Assembly: GCF_019049755.1 (NCBI RefSeq)
Contig: NZ_JAFMOS010000644.1
Coordinates: forward strand, 1 to 61,291
DNA: 61,291 nt
DNA from: Rahnella perminowiae
Lineage (GTDB): Bacteria; Pseudomonadota; Gammaproteobacteria; Enterobacterales; Enterobacteriaceae
Reading direction: 5' to 3'
Shown here: piece after piece, positions 46,663 through 59,177 of the stretch
Layout of the letters: every line of letters starts with the position of its first letter
Numbering within the stretch: the stretch's first letter is position 1
Made by a program: the position numbers and the translations under genes
Notes under the pieces: generated by a model
Seen by the model: only the letters and a program-made list of their open reading frames with translations
What the model was told of the DNA's origin: nothing
Database searches by the model: none

Positions 46663-47421
46663 GTGAAACAAACACAACGCCATGATGCCATTATCGATTT
46701 AGTTCGCCAGCAAGGCTATGTCAGTACCGAAGAACTGGTGGAACATTTTGCAGTCAGCCCACAGACTATCCGCCGTGATCTCAATGATCTGGCTGAACAG
46801 AATAAAATTCACCGTCACCATGGCGGCGCGGCCTTGCCGTCCAGCTCAGTGAATGCGGCATACAACGACCGTAAAGTGATGTGGTCGGAAGCGAAAGCGC
46901 GTATCGCCGAACGCGTCGCCAGCCAGATCCCTGATGGCTCAACGCTGTTTATTGATATCGGTACCACGCCGGAAGCCGTGGCACACGCACTGCTTAACCA
47001 TAAAAATCTGCGCATCGTGACCAATAATCTGAACGTTGCGACACTGCTGACGGCCAAGGAGGATTTTCGTTTATTCCTCGCAGGCGGCGAAGTACGTGCC
47101 CGCGATGGCGGTATCATGGGCGAAGCAACGCTGGATTTCATCTCACAGTTCCGCCTTGATTACGGCATTCTCGGCATCAGCGGCATTGATATGGACGGTT
47201 CACTGCTCGAATTCGACTATCACGAAGCCCGTACCAAACGTGCCATTATCGAAAACTCCCGCTGCGTTATGTTGGTAACCGACCATTCCAAATTTGGTCG
47301 CAATGCGATGGTTAACCTCGGCAAAATGGATCTGATCCATTATCTGTTCACCGACAAACAGCCGCCGGACAGCGTGAAGCAAATCATCGATAAGTACGAC
47401 GTACATCTCGAACTCTGCTGA
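46663..47421 (+). CDS. glpR: Glycerol-3-phosphate regulon repressor GlpR
   Basis: GlpR represses glycerol and glycerol-3-phosphate genes, including glpD, until glycerol-3-phosphate binds. The product is 252 residues of the DeoR family: QRHDAIIDLVRQQGYVSTEE and SPQTIRRDLNDLAEQNKIHR form the DNA-binding part, and LFIDIGTTPEAVAHALLNH starts the effector domain. The start is a GTG at 46663 after AGGGG; the family N-terminus is MKQTQRH. It stands directly before glpD. Confidence 0.95.
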   Translation: MKQTQRHDAIIDLVRQQGYVSTEELVEHFAVSPQTIRRDLNDLAEQNKIHRHHGGAALPSSSVNAAYNDRKVMWSEAKARIAERVASQIPDGSTLFIDIGTTPEAVAHALLNHKNLRIVTNNLNVATLLTAKEDFRLFLAGGEVRARDGGIMGEATLDFISQFRLDYGILGISGIDMDGSLLEFDYHEARTKRAIIENSRCVMLVTDHSKFGRNAMVNLGKMDLIHYLFTDKQPPDSVKQIIDKYDVHLELC

Positions 47422-47614
47422 TTTTCCTGGATTTAGGGAGCGTCGCTCTGGCGCTCCTGCTTTTCTTCCCCCCCATCCGCCAGACCAAAACGAACAATTT
47501 CGAAAAATTCCACGCGTAGCAGCGTTCGGTTTCGTCCTCCCTTTACCATTTTGCTCGAAACCGCCACAAAAATGTTACCTCCATCACGCATAATTGTTTT
47601 TATTTGGTTAACGC

Positions 47615-47663
47615 TTGGCTTGTATGTCGATTCTCGATTACAATCATGAGCGAAAACGAACAT
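47615..47663 (+). promoter_or_regulatory. Candidate glpD promoter with GlpR operator
   Basis: TTGGCT (47615-47620) and TACAAT (47639-47644) are 18 bases apart. Just downstream ATGAGCGAAAACGAACAT (47646-47663) fits the GlpR pattern ATGTTCG-N4-CGAACAT, with full matches in the right arm and in ATG and CG of the left arm. A repressor there would block the glpD start region. The 277-base glpR-glpD gap has no ORF. Confidence 0.6.
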
Positions 47664-47698
47664 AAAAGAGCTATTGCGAACATCTGGAGGAAGATGAC

Positions 47699-49210
47699 GT
47701 GGAAACCAAAGACTTGATCGTAATTGGTGGCGGTATTAATGGTACCGGCATCGCAGTAGATGCAGCTGGCCGCGGGCTGTCTGTTCTGCTGCTTGAAGCG
47801 CAAGACTTGGCCTGCGCGACCTCTTCGGCCAGTTCTAAACTGATCCACGGTGGCCTGCGCTATCTGGAACATTACGAATTCCGTCTGGTCAGCGAAGCGC
47901 TGGCCGAACGTGAAGTGTTGTTGAAAATGGCACCGCATATTGCTTTCCCGATGCGTTTCCGTTTGCCACATCAGCCGCATCTGCGCCCGGCCTGGATGAT
48001 CCGCGCCGGTTTGTTCCTGTACGACCATCTGGGCAAACGCACCAGCCTGCCGGCCAGTAAAAGCCTGAAATTCGGCAGTGATTCTGTGCTGAAGCCAGAA
48101 CTGACCAAAGGTTTTGAATACTCGGACTGCTGGGTTGACGACGCGCGTTTAGTGGTCGTCAATGCCCAGGAAGTGGAAGCGCGTGGCGGCGAAGTCCGCA
48201 CACGTACCCGCGTGACCCGTGCTTGGCGTGAAGACGGACTGTGGATGGTGGAAGCCGAAGAGATCGATACCGGCAAAACCTTTACCTGGCGCGCCAAAGG
48301 TCTGGTGAACGCCACCGGTCCATGGGTAAAACATTTCTTCGACGACGGCCTGAAGTTGAAATCACCCTATGGCATCCGTCTGATCAAAGGTAGCCATATT
48401 GTGGTGCCGCGCGCGCACAATCAGCCTCAGGCTTACATTCTGCAAAACGAAGATCACCGCATTGTGTTTGTGATCCCGTGGATGGATGAATTCTCGATCA
48501 TCGGGACAACCGACGTGGAATATCACGGCGATCCGAAAGAAGTAAAAATTGATGATAAAGAGATCGGTTATCTGCTGAAAGTTTACAACGATCACTTTAA
48601 GAAACAGCTGACCACAGAAGACATTGTCTGGACCTACTCCGGCGTGCGTCCGCTGTGCGATGACGAATCAGATTCACCGCAGGCTGTCACCCGTGATTAT
48701 ACCCTCGACGTTCACGATCAGGATGGCAAAGCGCCGCTGCTTTCTGTATTTGGCGGCAAGCTGACCACCTACCGTAAACTGGCGGAACACGCACTGGAAA
48801 AACTGGTGAAGTACTATCCGAAAGCCGGCCCGGCGTGGACCAAAACGGCAATACTGCCTGGCGGGAAACTCAATGGTGACCGTGATACTTACAGTGCTAA
48901 TTTACGTAACCGTTTCAAATGGTTACCGGAACCTCTGGCTCGCCGTTATGCGCGCACCTATGGCAGTCAGACAGAGTTGCTGCTGAATGGCGCAACCAGT
49001 CTGGCGTCGCTGGGCGAAGATTTCGGTCACGGATTCTACGAAGCGGAACTGCGTTATCTGGTGGAAAAAGAGTGGGTTTCACAGCTTGATGATGCCATCT
49101 GGCGTCGCACCAAACTTGGCATGTGGCTGGATAAAACCCAGCAACAACGCGTTGCTGAATGGCTGGAAACACACAAACAGCAGAAGAAACATTTGTCGCT
49201 GGCGTCTTGA
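47699..49210 (+). CDS. glpD: Aerobic glycerol-3-phosphate dehydrogenase
   Basis: GlpD is a membrane-associated FAD enzyme that oxidises glycerol-3-phosphate to dihydroxyacetone phosphate and reduces quinone. The product is 503 residues. The FAD dinucleotide motif is at the N-terminus (DLIVIGGGINGTGIAVDAAG), followed by SSASSKLIHGGLRYLEHYEF and the C-terminal VFGGKLTTYRKLAEHA. The start is a GTG eight bases after GGAGG. It is controlled by the neighbouring glpR and ends at a strong hairpin. Confidence 0.97.
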   Translation: METKDLIVIGGGINGTGIAVDAAGRGLSVLLLEAQDLACATSSASSKLIHGGLRYLEHYEFRLVSEALAEREVLLKMAPHIAFPMRFRLPHQPHLRPAWMIRAGLFLYDHLGKRTSLPASKSLKFGSDSVLKPELTKGFEYSDCWVDDARLVVVNAQEVEARGGEVRTRTRVTRAWREDGLWMVEAEEIDTGKTFTWRAKGLVNATGPWVKHFFDDGLKLKSPYGIRLIKGSHIVVPRAHNQPQAYILQNEDHRIVFVIPWMDEFSIIGTTDVEYHGDPKEVKIDDKEIGYLLKVYNDHFKKQLTTEDIVWTYSGVRPLCDDESDSPQAVTRDYTLDVHDQDGKAPLLSVFGGKLTTYRKLAEHALEKLVKYYPKAGPAWTKTAILPGGKLNGDRDTYSANLRNRFKWLPEPLARRYARTYGSQTELLLNGATSLASLGEDFGHGFYEAELRYLVEKEWVSQLDDAIWRRTKLGMWLDKTQQQRVAEWLETHKQQKKHLSLAS

Positions 49211-49216
49211 TTTAAT

Positions 49217-49247
49217 CAGCTCCTCCCCTTCGCAGGGGGAGGAGCTG
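49217..49247. terminator. Strong palindromic hairpin between glpD and glgP
   Basis: CAGCTCCTCCCC (49217-49228) and GGGGAGGAGCTG (49236-49247) pair perfectly around a seven-base loop. It lies between convergent genes and can serve both strands, although neither side has a long T run. Its core resembles the palindrome at 37000-37018, so it may also be a repeat element. Confidence 0.7.
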
Positions 49248-49270
49248 AAAGTCCCACCTTTATTCCCGCT

Positions 49271-51718
49271 CTACAACTTCACCGGCTTAATGTTCCAGAT
49301 CTCATCGGCGTATTCCTGAATGGTACGGTCCGAGGAGAAATAGCCCATATTGGCGATGTTATGTAACGTGCGTCGCGTCCACTCCTCCGGCAGTTTATAC
49401 AGCTCATCGACTTTATCCTGCGTATCGACATAACTGCGATAATCCGCCAGTACCTGATAGTGATCACCGAGGTTGACCAGCGTATCGAACAAATTGGTGT
49501 AACGCTTCGGCTCGGCCGGACTAAAGACGCCAGTGGCGATTTGCGTCAGCACCTGATGCAGTTCGGCATCCTGCTCGAAATAGGTATGCGGGTTGTAGCC
49601 CTTGCGGCGTAATTCCTCGACCTGTGGCGTGGTGTTGCCAAAGATAAAGATATTCTCCTCACCCACATGTTCGAGCATTTCGACATTGGCACCGTCCAGC
49701 GTGCCTATCGTCAGTGCGCCGTTAAGGGCAAACTTCATGTTACTGGTGCCGGATGCTTCAGTGCCCGCCAGCGAGATTTGCTCGGAAAGATCAGCTGCCG
49801 GGATAATCAGCTGGGCCAGACTGACACTGTAGTTCGGAATGAAAACGATCTTGAGTTTGTTAGCCACACGCGGATCGTTGTTGATCACCGCCGCCACGTC
49901 ATTGATCAGCCGGATGATCTGCTTCGCTGCGTAATACGCCGAGGCCGCTTTACCGGCAAAAATCACCGTGCGTGGCACCCATTCGGCGTCCGGTTCTTCG
50001 AGGATACGGTTATAGCGGGTGATGACATGCAACACGTTCATCAGCTGACGTTTATATTCATGGATGCGCTTAATCTGCACATCAAAAAGACTTTTCGGAT
50101 CAACCACGATGTTCAGCTTCTGGGCAATATACAGCGCCAGCCGTTTTTTGTTGTCCAGCTTGGCCTTACGGATTGCCTGCAGGAAGCTCGGATAATCCAG
50201 ATTCTGCTCCAGTTCCGCCAGCTGGCTCAGATCAGAACGCCAGGTCTTGCCGATAGCATCATCAATCACCGCTGACAGCGGTTTATTGGCCAGCGCCAGC
50301 CAGCGGCGCGGCGTGACGCCATTGGTTTTATTACAAAAACGGTCAGGATAAACACGGGCGAAATCGGCGAACAGCGATTGCACCATCAGCTCGGAATGCA
50401 GTTCGGAAACACCGTTAACTTTATGACTGGCGATCACAGCAAGCCACGCCATCCGCACTTTACGACCGTTGCCTTCATCGATAATCGAGACCCGTGACAG
50501 CAGGCCATTATCATTGGGGATCTTTTCCGCCACTTCTTTCAGGAAGTGATCGTTAATCTGGAAAATAATCTCCAGATGACGTGGCAGGATCTTACCGATC
50601 ATGTCTACCGGCCAGGTTTCCAGAGCTTCACTCATCAGCGTGTGATTGGTGTAAGAGAAAACGTGACACACAGTTTCCCACGCGGCTTTCCACTCGAATT
50701 TATGCTCATCGATGAGCAGACGCATCAGCTCAGGGATCGACAGCACCGGATGCGTGTCATTGAGGTGAATGGCGATTTTATCGGCCAGATTGTCGTAAGT
50801 ATGGTGCGTGGTGTAATGCCGGTTGAGGATATCCTGCACGGTTGCCGACACCAGGAAATACTCCTGCCGCAAGCGCAACTCGCGACCGGAGTAGGTCGAG
50901 TCATCGGGATACAACACGCGGGATACGTTCTCAGAGTGGTTTTTGTCTTCCACCGCCGCGAAATAATCACCCTGATTGAATTTACCCAGATTGATTTCAT
51001 TACTGGCCTGCGCGCCCCACAAGCGCAGCGTGTTGGTGGCGTCGGTATCGTAGCCGGGAATGACCTGGTCATAGGCGCAGGCAATGACTTCTTCCGTTTC
51101 CAGCCAGCGGGTTTTGATGCCTTCATGTTGCACACGTCCGCCGAAACGCACTTTATAACGGGTGTTATAACGCTGGAACTCCCACGGATTACCGTATTCC
51201 AGCCAGTAATCCGGCGCTTCTTTTTGCTCACCGTTGATGATGCTTTGCGCGAACATACCATATTCATAACGGATGCCGTAACCACGCCCCGGCAGCGCCA
51301 GCGTTGCCAGTGAATCAAGGAAACAGGCCGCCAGCCGCCCGAGGCCGCCGTTACCTAAACCGGGATCATTTTCTTCCCCGATCAGTTCTTCCAGATCAAA
51401 GCCCATTTCATCAAGCGCGTTTTTCAGGTCATCGTAAATGCCCATCGCCAGCAGCGCATTGGAAAGCGTCCGTCCAATCAGAAACTCCATCGACAGGTAA
51501 TAAACCTGTCGTACGTCCTGTGAGGTTTGCGCCCGGTTAGAACGCAACCAGCGTTCCACCATACGGTCGCGCACCGCAAACAATGTGGCGTTCAGCCAGT
51601 CGTGTTGTGTCGCAATAGACGGATCTTTGCCGATGATAAACATCAGTTTATAGGCAATAGAATGCTTAAGCGCTTCGACACTGACTGTCGGTGAGTTGTA
51701 ATTAAACGGTGAAGTCAT
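49271..51718 (-). CDS. glgP: Glycogen phosphorylase
   Basis: GlgP releases glucose-1-phosphate from glycogen chain ends. The product is 815 residues, the E. coli length, of the GT35 family; the PLP lysine lies in [20 protein letters not shown], and [17 protein letters not shown] is near the N-terminus. It is the last gene of glgBXCAP, 37 bases after glgA. It is a paralogue of malP, 13 kb away; operon context and length separate the two. Confidence 0.97.
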   Translation of the reverse strand: MTSPFNYNSPTVSVEALKHSIAYKLMFIIGKDPSIATQHDWLNATLFAVRDRMVERWLRSNRAQTSQDVRQVYYLSMEFLIGRTLSNALLAMGIYDDLKNALDEMGFDLEELIGEENDPGLGNGGLGRLAACFLDSLATLALPGRGYGIRYEYGMFAQSIINGEQKEAPDYWLEYGNPWEFQRYNTRYKVRFGGRVQHEGIKTRWLETEEVIACAYDQVIPGYDTDATNTLRLWGAQASNEINLGKFNQGDYFAAVEDKNHSENVSRVLYPDDSTYSGRELRLRQEYFLVSATVQDILNRHYTTHHTYDNLADKIAIHLNDTHPVLSIPELMRLLIDEHKFEWKAAWETVCHVFSYTNHTLMSEALETWPVDMIGKILPRHLEIIFQINDHFLKEVAEKIPNDNGLLSRVSIIDEGNGRKVRMAWLAVIASHKVNGVSELHSELMVQSLFADFARVYPDRFCNKTNGVTPRRWLALANKPLSAVIDDAIGKTWRSDLSQLAELEQNLDYPSFLQAIRKAKLDNKKRLALYIAQKLNIVVDPKSLFDVQIKRIHEYKRQLMNVLHVITRYNRILEEPDAEWVPRTVIFAGKAASAYYAAKQIIRLINDVAAVINNDPRVANKLKIVFIPNYSVSLAQLIIPAADLSEQISLAGTEASGTSNMKFALNGALTIGTLDGANVEMLEHVGEENIFIFGNTTPQVEELRRKGYNPHTYFEQDAELHQVLTQIATGVFSPAEPKRYTNLFDTLVNLGDHYQVLADYRSYVDTQDKVDELYKLPEEWTRRTLHNIANMGYFSSDRTIQEYADEIWNIKPVKL

Positions 51719-51755
51719 AACGTTACATTCCCGATCAAGTTAGCTGCGTTCAGGG

Positions 51756-53192
51756 TCAGGACAGCAGGCGGTTGTACAGGGCAATATATTCCTGTGCAGC
51801 CACCTTCCAGCCGAAATCAATACCCATGGCGTGTTGCTGGACGTGTCGCCAGTGTTTCGGTCGGCTCCACAAAACAAATGCCCGGCGGATCGCATTTCCC
51901 AGCGATTTCCCCGTTGCTTCTTCAAAGACAAAACCACTGGCTGTTCCGTCGGCCAGATTTTCCAGCGCACAATCGACCACCGTATCAGCCAGCCCACCGG
52001 TGCGGCGCACCAGCGGTAATGTGCCGTATTTAAGGCCATACAACTGGGTTAAACCGCAAGGTTCAAATCGGCTTGGCACCATAATGACGTCCGCCCCACC
52101 GATAATACGGTGGGAAAACGCTTCGTGATAGCCAAGTTGCACGCCAACCTGCCCCGGATTATCTGCCGCTGCCGCCAGAAATGCCTGTTGCAGCACCGCA
52201 TCACCCGCGCCCAAAAGCGCTAACTGGCCCCCGCGTTCGAGCAAGTCCGGTAAGGCTTCAAGCACCAGATCCAGCCCTTTCTGGCTGGTCAGACGACTCA
52301 CAACCGCAAACACCAGACGCGAATCATCAACATCCAGTCCCATCGCCCTTTGCAGATAGGCTTTATTGACCGCTTTGGCGCGTAAATCCTCCGCATCGTA
52401 GCGTGCCGACAGCAACACGTCATCACGTGGCTGCCAGATGGCTTCATCGACCCCGTTAAGGATCCCCGTAAGTCGCCCCTGCATTTCACGTTCCAGCAGC
52501 AAAGATTCCATGCCGTAACCAAATTCGGGACGGGTGATTTCTTTTGCATACGTCGGGCTGACGGTCGTCACGTGATCAGAATAGAACAGACCGGCTTTCA
52601 GAAAAGATATCTGGCCATAGAATTCCAGCCCGTGCATCTGAAAGAACTCGCGCGGGATATACAGCTCATCGAGATGATGTGCACCAAACAATCCCTGAAA
52701 CGCCAGATTATGTACGGTGAAAATCGTCCGAACGGGCGCATTGCGGGCGCGGATATAGGCGGAACACAGCCCGGCGTGCCAGTCATGAGAATGGACAATG
52801 TCAGGCCGCCACTGCGGATCGAAATTCAGGGCCAGTTCACAGGCCATCCAGCCCAGCAGCGCAAAGCGCAAATGATTATCCGGATAGGCGAACGACGATT
52901 GATCGTGATACGGGCTACCGGGACGGTCATACAATCCCGGTACATCAATAATATAAATACCCACGCCATCAAAATAACCCAGTGAAAGGGTGACATCCCC
53001 GGCAAAGGTGGCCAGCGTACCAATCACCTGCGTTTCCCCCAGCCCTTTTTTGACGTCAGGGAAAGCCGGAATGAGTACGCGGACATCCGCGCCCTCCGCA
53101 ATCTGAGCGGCGGGTAATGCACCGGCGACATCCGCAAGGCCGCCTGTTTTTAATAGCGGAAACAGCTCAGAACAAACATGTAAAACCTGCAT
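51756..53192 (-). CDS. glgA: Glycogen synthase (ADP-glucose)
   Basis: GlgA extends alpha-1,4-glucan chains from ADP-glucose. The product is 478 residues of the GT5 family with the substrate-binding KTGGL at 15-19, HNLAFQG in the N-terminal domain and, in the C-terminal domain, [19 protein letters not shown] including the conserved E-x7-E region. It lies 71 bases after glgC. Confidence 0.97.
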   Translation of the reverse strand: MQVLHVCSELFPLLKTGGLADVAGALPAAQIAEGADVRVLIPAFPDVKKGLGETQVIGTLATFAGDVTLSLGYFDGVGIYIIDVPGLYDRPGSPYHDQSSFAYPDNHLRFALLGWMACELALNFDPQWRPDIVHSHDWHAGLCSAYIRARNAPVRTIFTVHNLAFQGLFGAHHLDELYIPREFFQMHGLEFYGQISFLKAGLFYSDHVTTVSPTYAKEITRPEFGYGMESLLLEREMQGRLTGILNGVDEAIWQPRDDVLLSARYDAEDLRAKAVNKAYLQRAMGLDVDDSRLVFAVVSRLTSQKGLDLVLEALPDLLERGGQLALLGAGDAVLQQAFLAAAADNPGQVGVQLGYHEAFSHRIIGGADVIMVPSRFEPCGLTQLYGLKYGTLPLVRRTGGLADTVVDCALENLADGTASGFVFEEATGKSLGNAIRRAFVLWSRPKHWRHVQQHAMGIDFGWKVAAQEYIALYNRLLS

Positions 53193-53263
53193 TCGCGCTC
53201 CTGATTATCCCGGTCATCCCGGCGCTCACCAGGATGACGAAAATTCGTATTAATATCGTCTGT

Positions 53264-54541
53264 TTAAAGCTTCGCCAGCATTGCGCGGGTCACCAGCACT
53301 ACGCCACCTTCCGAACGGTAGAAACGCCGGCTGTCTTCCTCGGCATTCTCACCAATCACCATGCCTTCAGGGATCTGACAAGCGCGGTCAATGACGCATT
53401 TGCGTAAACGGCATGAACGACCGACATTCACATCCGGCAGGATGATGGCCGAATCGATATTGCAGAAAGAATTGACCCGTACCCGCGGGAACAGTACGGA
53501 ATGCACCACCACCGAACCGGAAACAATCACACCACCGGCTACCAGTGAATTCATGGTCATGCCGTGACTGCCGGAGCGATCCTGTACAAATTTGGCGGGC
53601 GGCAGCGGCTCCATATGAGTCCGGATCGGCCAGTCGCGGTCATACATATCCAGCTCCGGCGTGACGGAAGCCAGATCCAGATTGGCGCGCCAGTAAGCCT
53701 CCAGCGTACCGACATCACGCCAGTACGGCGGCGCCTCATCGTTTTGCGTGACACAGGAAAGACCAAACGGATGCGCACGGGCAACGCCCTGACGGGTCAG
53801 TTTGGGGATCAGGTCTTTGCCGAAATCATGGCTCGACTCTTCACTCGCCATGTCTTCTTCAAGCATGCGAAACAGATAATCTGCATTAAAAATGTAGATG
53901 CCCATGCTCGCCAGCGCCATATCGGGATTGCCGGGCATCGGCGGCGGGTCTTTGGGTTTTTCAACGAAACTGGTGATGTGATAATCCTCAGTGACGCCGA
54001 TAACACCGAATTCACTGGCTTCGGCGCGCGGTACTTCCAGGCAGGCGACGGTACATTCACCGCCTTTCTGCACATGGTCGATCAGCATCCGTGAGTAATC
54101 CATTTTGTAGATATGATCGCCCGCCAGGATCACCACAAATTCGGCCTTATAACGACGGATAATATCCAGATTCTGATAAACCGCATCGGCAGTCCCTTTG
54201 TACCAGTGCTCGGTACTGTGGCGTTGCTGCGCCGGGAGTAAATCCACAAATTCGTTCATTTCTTCATTGAGGAAAGACCAGCCACGCTGGATATGCTGAA
54301 CCAGCGTGTGTGACTGATATTGGGTGATTACGCCGATGCGGCGGATGCCAGAGTTCAGGCAATTTGACAGGGCAAAATCAATGATGCGGAATTTCCCGCC
54401 AAAATGAACGGCGGGTTTTGCCCGGGTTGCGGTCAAATCTTTCAACCTTGAACCCCGTCCCCCGGCAAGGATTAATGCCACGGATTTCAGCGGCAACTGT
54501 CTTGCCAGCATGACCGGGTCCCGGTTATCTAATGTCGCCAT
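53264..54541 (-). CDS. glgC: Glucose-1-phosphate adenylyltransferase
   Basis: GlgC makes ADP-glucose from glucose-1-phosphate and ATP, the committed and allosterically regulated step of glycogen synthesis. The product is 425 residues. The nucleotide-binding [20 protein letters not shown] and the [15 protein letters not shown] segment are at the N-terminus, GTADAVYQN follows, and a left-handed beta helix forms the C-terminal third. The ATG at 54541 follows AAGGAG at six bases; in-frame starts further upstream would overlap glgX. The AAGGA in this leader also matches the CsrA core, which controls E. coli glgC, but one motif is not proof. Confidence 0.96.
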   Translation of the reverse strand: MATLDNRDPVMLARQLPLKSVALILAGGRGSRLKDLTATRAKPAVHFGGKFRIIDFALSNCLNSGIRRIGVITQYQSHTLVQHIQRGWSFLNEEMNEFVDLLPAQQRHSTEHWYKGTADAVYQNLDIIRRYKAEFVVILAGDHIYKMDYSRMLIDHVQKGGECTVACLEVPRAEASEFGVIGVTEDYHITSFVEKPKDPPPMPGNPDMALASMGIYIFNADYLFRMLEEDMASEESSHDFGKDLIPKLTRQGVARAHPFGLSCVTQNDEAPPYWRDVGTLEAYWRANLDLASVTPELDMYDRDWPIRTHMEPLPPAKFVQDRSGSHGMTMNSLVAGGVIVSGSVVVHSVLFPRVRVNSFCNIDSAIILPDVNVGRSCRLRKCVIDRACQIPEGMVIGENAEEDSRRFYRSEGGVVLVTRAMLAKL

Positions 54542-54558
54542 ATCTGACTCCTTCATTT

Positions 54559-56583
54559 TTATAATGACCGGCTCTGTGGAGTGAAATCTTGTAGGACACA
54601 GAGGGTTTTTGCTGCCGCCCGCCATTGCGAGCCTTCCATGACACGCCGGGGTTCCTCATCAAAAAGCACGCTGTTGAACGGTGCCACCGGCTGCCAGTTT
54701 CCCGACGGCAGGTGCAAATCCACCTCGTGCAGTGAGGCATTAACGATAACCAACCAGCGCTGTGACAGGCAGATTTGCAGCCACTGCTGCGGACCCTGCT
54801 CCCAGTCACCGGGACTCATTGGTTGCCCTTGTTGATTCAGCCATTGCACCTCCCCGCTGCCCTCCTGCCACCAGCGGTTTTGCGTCAGTGCCGGAATTTT
54901 CCGGCGCAGCGCAATCAGTGCGCTGGCATAGGCCATCAGGCTTTCATCTGCGCTTTCCCAGTCGAGCCAGGTCATCGGATTGTCCTGGCAATAAGCATTG
55001 TTATTACCCGACTGGCTATTACCGAGTTCATCACCGGCCAGCAACATCGGTGTACCCTGTGATAAAAACAGCGTCGCCAGCAAGGCCCGCTGGCTGAGAC
55101 GGCGCTGCTGTAATATGTCATCAGGCGCCTCCAGCCCCTCCTGACCGTGGTTTTGGCTGAAATTTTCGTTATGGCCGTCGCGGTTTTCTTCACCGTTAGC
55201 CTGGTTATGTTTGTGGTTAAAACTGACAAGATCGCGCAACGTGAAGCCGTCATGTGCCGTCAGCATGTTGATGCTGGCGTAAGGTTCACGCTGTGCCGGG
55301 ATGAACGTGTCGGCAGAGCCTGCAAAACGCCCGGCAAACCGACCGAGGGCAAGATCGCCATGCAGCCAGAACTGACGCATATTGTCGCGCCATACATCAC
55401 TCCATTCGGCAAACGGTGCCGGGAAATTCCCCAGCTGGTAACCGCCGGTACCGATATCCCACGGCTCAGCAATCAGTTTGATTTTTGAGAGAACATCATC
55501 CTGCTTAATGGCCATGAACAGCGGTGACTGAGCGGAAAACTCCGGCGTTCTGCCGAGAACTGTCGCTAAATCAAAGCGGAACCCATCAACGTGACATTCG
55601 CGTACCCAATAATGCAGGCTGTCGATTGTCCAGGCGATCATCTCCTCATCCACCAGCCGCATTGTGTTACCGCAACCGGTCATGTTGTTGTCAGAGCCGT
55701 CGTCGTTGAGCCAGTACAGGCTGGCGTTGTCGATGCCGCGAAAAGAAATAAACGGACCGTCGATATCCAGCTCGGCGCTGTGATTAAACACCACGTCCAG
55801 GATCACCTCGATACCCGCCTGGTGCAGCGCTTTGACTGCCGATTTAAATTCATTCAGCGCCGATACACCGCCCAGTCCGCTGGCATAACGCGGATCCACA
55901 GCGCAAGGCGCCAACACGTTGTAGCCCCAGTAATTGCTCAGTCCGAGGCGTTGCAGGCGCGGTTCGTCGGCATGATGCTGCACCGGCAACAGTTCTATTG
56001 CGGTAATGCCCAGATGCTGCAAGTATTCAAGCATCACCGGATGTGCCAGCCCGGCATAGGTGCCGCGTATGGCGGCCGGAATATGCGGATGCTGGCGCGT
56101 CAGGCCGCGGACATGTGCCTCGTAAATCACCGTTTCGCCCCAGGGTTTCGCCGGGGGTTTATCATCACCCCAGTCGAAATTTCCGGCGACCACCACCGAC
56201 TTAGGCGCAACCACGGCGCTGTCTTTCTCGTCCGGAGCACTGGTGCCGCCGGTGAACCGTGCGTTGTCGAGCAGTACGCCGTCAATCGCGCGGGCGCTCG
56301 GGTCAATCAGCACTTTTTTCGGGTTAAACCGGTGGCCCTTTAGGGGATCGAATGGCCCGTAAACGCGGTAACCGTAGCGCTGCCCGGCTTTGAGATCTGG
56401 CACAAATCCATGCCAGAGGTTGCCGGTTCGCCCGGTCAGGGGCAGATGCTGCTCACTGCCGGTCTCATCAAAAAGACATAACTCCACTTTTTCCGCATGG
56501 GCGGAGTACAGGCAAAAATTGACGCCGTTATCTCTGAGATGCGCACCAAAAGGCGCGGGCAGACCGGGACCGGGCTGTTTCAT
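54559..56583 (-). CDS. glgX: Glycogen debranching enzyme GlgX
   Basis: GlgX removes short alpha-1,6 branches left by phosphorylase. The product is 674 residues of the GH13 family, with a CBM48-like N-terminal domain ([20 protein letters not shown]) and catalytic regions [20 protein letters not shown] (nucleophile Asp), IAEPWDIG (acid Glu) and LTAHDGFTL. Its ATG overlaps the glgB stop as TAATG. glgC follows after 17 bases. Confidence 0.96.
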   Translation of the reverse strand: MKQPGPGLPAPFGAHLRDNGVNFCLYSAHAEKVELCLFDETGSEQHLPLTGRTGNLWHGFVPDLKAGQRYGYRVYGPFDPLKGHRFNPKKVLIDPSARAIDGVLLDNARFTGGTSAPDEKDSAVVAPKSVVVAGNFDWGDDKPPAKPWGETVIYEAHVRGLTRQHPHIPAAIRGTYAGLAHPVMLEYLQHLGITAIELLPVQHHADEPRLQRLGLSNYWGYNVLAPCAVDPRYASGLGGVSALNEFKSAVKALHQAGIEVILDVVFNHSAELDIDGPFISFRGIDNASLYWLNDDGSDNNMTGCGNTMRLVDEEMIAWTIDSLHYWVRECHVDGFRFDLATVLGRTPEFSAQSPLFMAIKQDDVLSKIKLIAEPWDIGTGGYQLGNFPAPFAEWSDVWRDNMRQFWLHGDLALGRFAGRFAGSADTFIPAQREPYASINMLTAHDGFTLRDLVSFNHKHNQANGEENRDGHNENFSQNHGQEGLEAPDDILQQRRLSQRALLATLFLSQGTPMLLAGDELGNSQSGNNNAYCQDNPMTWLDWESADESLMAYASALIALRRKIPALTQNRWWQEGSGEVQWLNQQGQPMSPGDWEQGPQQWLQICLSQRWLVIVNASLHEVDLHLPSGNWQPVAPFNSVLFDEEPRRVMEGSQWRAAAKTLCVLQDFTPQSRSL

Positions 56584-58766
56584 TACGCCTCCCTTCGCAA
56601 ATAAACCGTCGCCAGCGGTGGAATGGTCACGCTGATCGAATGGTCACGCTGATGATGGCTGATATTCTCACTGTAAATATCGCCGCCGTTGCCGACATTG
56701 CTGCCACGGTAGTAATGCGAATCTGTATTGAGGATTTCGTGATAGCGACCCGGACGGCTGATACCGATGCGATAATGCTCGCGCGGGACCGGCGTAAAGT
56801 TACTGATGACGATCACTTCACCGCCCTGTTCGTCACGGCGGGCAAAGGCGAAAATCGAGTTTTCATGATCGTCGACCACCAGCCATTCGAAGCCACGGGG
56901 ATTGTAATCCAGCTCATATAACGGCGCGTTAGCCTGATAGACCAGGTTCAGGTCGCGTACCAGATGCTGTACGCCGCTGTGCCAGCTGGTCGGATCGTCG
57001 AGCAGGTGCCAGTCGAGGCTGGCGTCGAAATTCCACTCACGCCCTTGTGCAAATTCATTGCCCATAAACAGCAGTTTCTTGCCCGGGTGCGCCCACATAA
57101 AACCGTAGTAGGCACGCAGATTAGCGAATTTCTGCCAGACGTCGCCGGGCATTTTATCCAGCAAGGATTTCTTACCGTGCACCACTTCGTCGTGCGACAG
57201 CGGCAAGATAAAGTTCTCGCTGTAGGCGTAAAGGACGCCGAATGTCATGAGATTGTGATGATATTTGCGGTGAACAGGATCAAGCTGCATATAGGTCAGG
57301 GAATCGTGCATCCAGCCCATATTCCACTTGTAATGAAAACCCAGCCCGTTGGCATCCGGTGGCATGGTGACGCCAGGATAATCGGTCGATTCTTCTGCCA
57401 GCGTCACCGCACCACCGAGTTCGCGTCCGATGGTCTGGTTGGTGTATTTGAGGAAAGAAATGGCTTCCAGGTTTTCGCGTCCGCCGTAATAATTCGGGAT
57501 CCACTCTCCGGGTTTACGGCTGTAATCGCGGTAAATCATGGAAGCCACTGCATCGACACGCAGGCCGTCGATACCAAACCGCTCAATCCAGTAAAAACCA
57601 TTGCCTGCCAGGTAGTTACGCACTTCATGGCGACCGTAGTTATAAATCAGCGTATTCCAGTCCTGATGATAGCCTTCACGCGGATCGGCATATTCGTACA
57701 GCGCGGTGCCGTCAAACTGTGCCAGACCGTAGGCGTCGCTTGGGAAATGTCCCGGCACCCAGTCAAGAATCACGTTCAGCCCGGCGTTATGCGCCGCATC
57801 GACAAAGGCTTTAAATTCCATGGGCGTACCGAAACGACGGGTCGGCGCGTACATACCAAGCGGCTGATAACCCCAGCTTCCGTCGAACGGATGTTCATTG
57901 ACCGGCATCAGTTCAATGTGCGTAAAGCCCATCCATTTAGCATAAGAAACCAGTTGCTCGGCCAGTTCGCCATAGCTCAGCCAGAAATTATCATCAGCAT
58001 GACGACGCCATGAACCCAGGTGCACTTCATATACCGAAACCGGCTGATTCAGCGCATTGGCTTTCTTTCTGCTTTCTGAATGCGGCACGACGTCGGGTAA
58101 TTTCCGTACGCACGAAGCGGTGTCCGGACGCATCTGCGCCTCGAAAGCATAAGGGTCGGCGCGCAAGCTGACCTGCCCGCGGCAGTCGATAATTTCGAAT
58201 TTATACAGCTGACCTTCGCGGACAGCGGGAATAAAGAGTTCCCAGATACCGTTTTCGCGGCGCTGACGCATCGGGTGCCGGCGGCCGTCCCAGAAGTTGA
58301 ATTCACCGACCACGGAAACCCGCATGGCGTTCGGTGCCCAGACGGCAAAACTCACCCCCTCGACGCCGTCCAGCGTTTGCAGATGCGCGCCGAGTTTTTC
58401 GTAAGGCCGCAGGTGTGTGCCTTCTGCCAGCAGCCAGATATCCAGTTCCTGCAACAGCGTGCCGAAACGGTACGGGTCATCAATCACCTGGAGATTCTCG
58501 CCCCAGCGGACCTTCAGCTGGTAACGAAACGCATTTTTACGGCGCGGGATCAGGCCGACAAAGAAACCGCGGTCGTCGTAGCGACGCAGTTCTGCCACCT
58601 GTTTACCTTTTTCTACATCAATGACCCAGACCTGATCCGCATCCGGCAACAGGGCACGTACTTCCAGCCCGGCAGCCACAGAGTGCATTCCCAACAGAGA
58701 AAAAGGATCAGCGTAGTGGCCAGATATGATTTGATTAATGACGTGCTGATCGGGAAGTACAGACAT
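56583..58766 (-). CDS. glgB: 1,4-alpha-glucan branching enzyme
   Basis: GlgB cuts alpha-1,4 chains and rejoins them as alpha-1,6 branches. The product is 727 residues, the E. coli length. It has the N-terminal module plus CBM48 ([27 protein letters not shown]), then the GH13 regions [23 protein letters not shown] (nucleophile Asp), [10 protein letters not shown] (acid Glu) and [10 protein letters not shown]. It is the first gene of the glg operon. AGGA lies nine bases before the ATG. Confidence 0.97.
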   Translation of the reverse strand: MSVLPDQHVINQIISGHYADPFSLLGMHSVAAGLEVRALLPDADQVWVIDVEKGKQVAELRRYDDRGFFVGLIPRRKNAFRYQLKVRWGENLQVIDDPYRFGTLLQELDIWLLAEGTHLRPYEKLGAHLQTLDGVEGVSFAVWAPNAMRVSVVGEFNFWDGRRHPMRQRRENGIWELFIPAVREGQLYKFEIIDCRGQVSLRADPYAFEAQMRPDTASCVRKLPDVVPHSESRKKANALNQPVSVYEVHLGSWRRHADDNFWLSYGELAEQLVSYAKWMGFTHIELMPVNEHPFDGSWGYQPLGMYAPTRRFGTPMEFKAFVDAAHNAGLNVILDWVPGHFPSDAYGLAQFDGTALYEYADPREGYHQDWNTLIYNYGRHEVRNYLAGNGFYWIERFGIDGLRVDAVASMIYRDYSRKPGEWIPNYYGGRENLEAISFLKYTNQTIGRELGGAVTLAEESTDYPGVTMPPDANGLGFHYKWNMGWMHDSLTYMQLDPVHRKYHHNLMTFGVLYAYSENFILPLSHDEVVHGKKSLLDKMPGDVWQKFANLRAYYGFMWAHPGKKLLFMGNEFAQGREWNFDASLDWHLLDDPTSWHSGVQHLVRDLNLVYQANAPLYELDYNPRGFEWLVVDDHENSIFAFARRDEQGGEVIVISNFTPVPREHYRIGISRPGRYHEILNTDSHYYRGSNVGNGGDIYSENISHHQRDHSISVTIPPLATVYLRREA

Positions 58767-59099
58767 GTATTACGTCCTATGATTAATTAAATCAATAAAT
58801 CCAATAAAATCAGTCAAGTATTCAATGCGAAACGTGATCCTAGTGTGCTCCCCTTTTTATCGCCGCTTTGTGATCCGGCTATGTTTCAGTTTTGCCAAAA
58901 GGTGCGTGATCACGCTTACGGTCACAATTTCCAAATAAGTGCTTATTTCAGCTTCTCAAAGAGGCAGAGCTCTTCTACTAAGCATAGACAAAGGTTCGAA
59001 AAATCAGCGTGAAGAAACCAATGAATTTTTCACAAAATGAAATTCAGAGAGTTGCGCTGGAAAAAGGCGGATAAAGGGGGAAGAGAATGATGGCAGAAT
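58767..59099. promoter_or_regulatory. Intergenic region upstream of the glg operon
   Basis: This 333-base region between the asd terminator and glgB has no convincing ORF and should contain the glg promoter. GTGATC occurs at 58834, 58870 and 58906, each 36 bases apart, and the last copy is part of the perfect palindrome GCGTGATCACGC (58904-58915). A regulator cannot be named. Confidence 0.4.
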
Positions 59100-59128
59100 T
59101 AAAAACGGGACACCGTGCTGGTGTCCCG
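59100..59128 (-). terminator. Rho-independent terminator of asd
   Basis: GGGACACC (59107-59114) and GGTGTCCC (59120-59127) form the stem; on the minus strand it is followed by GTTTTTAATT. It lies about 50 bases after the asd stop. Confidence 0.92.
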
Positions 59129-59177
59129 TGAGAAGTCATCGTGAAGAAAACAGGGCAGTTTTCAACCTGGCGGCGGA

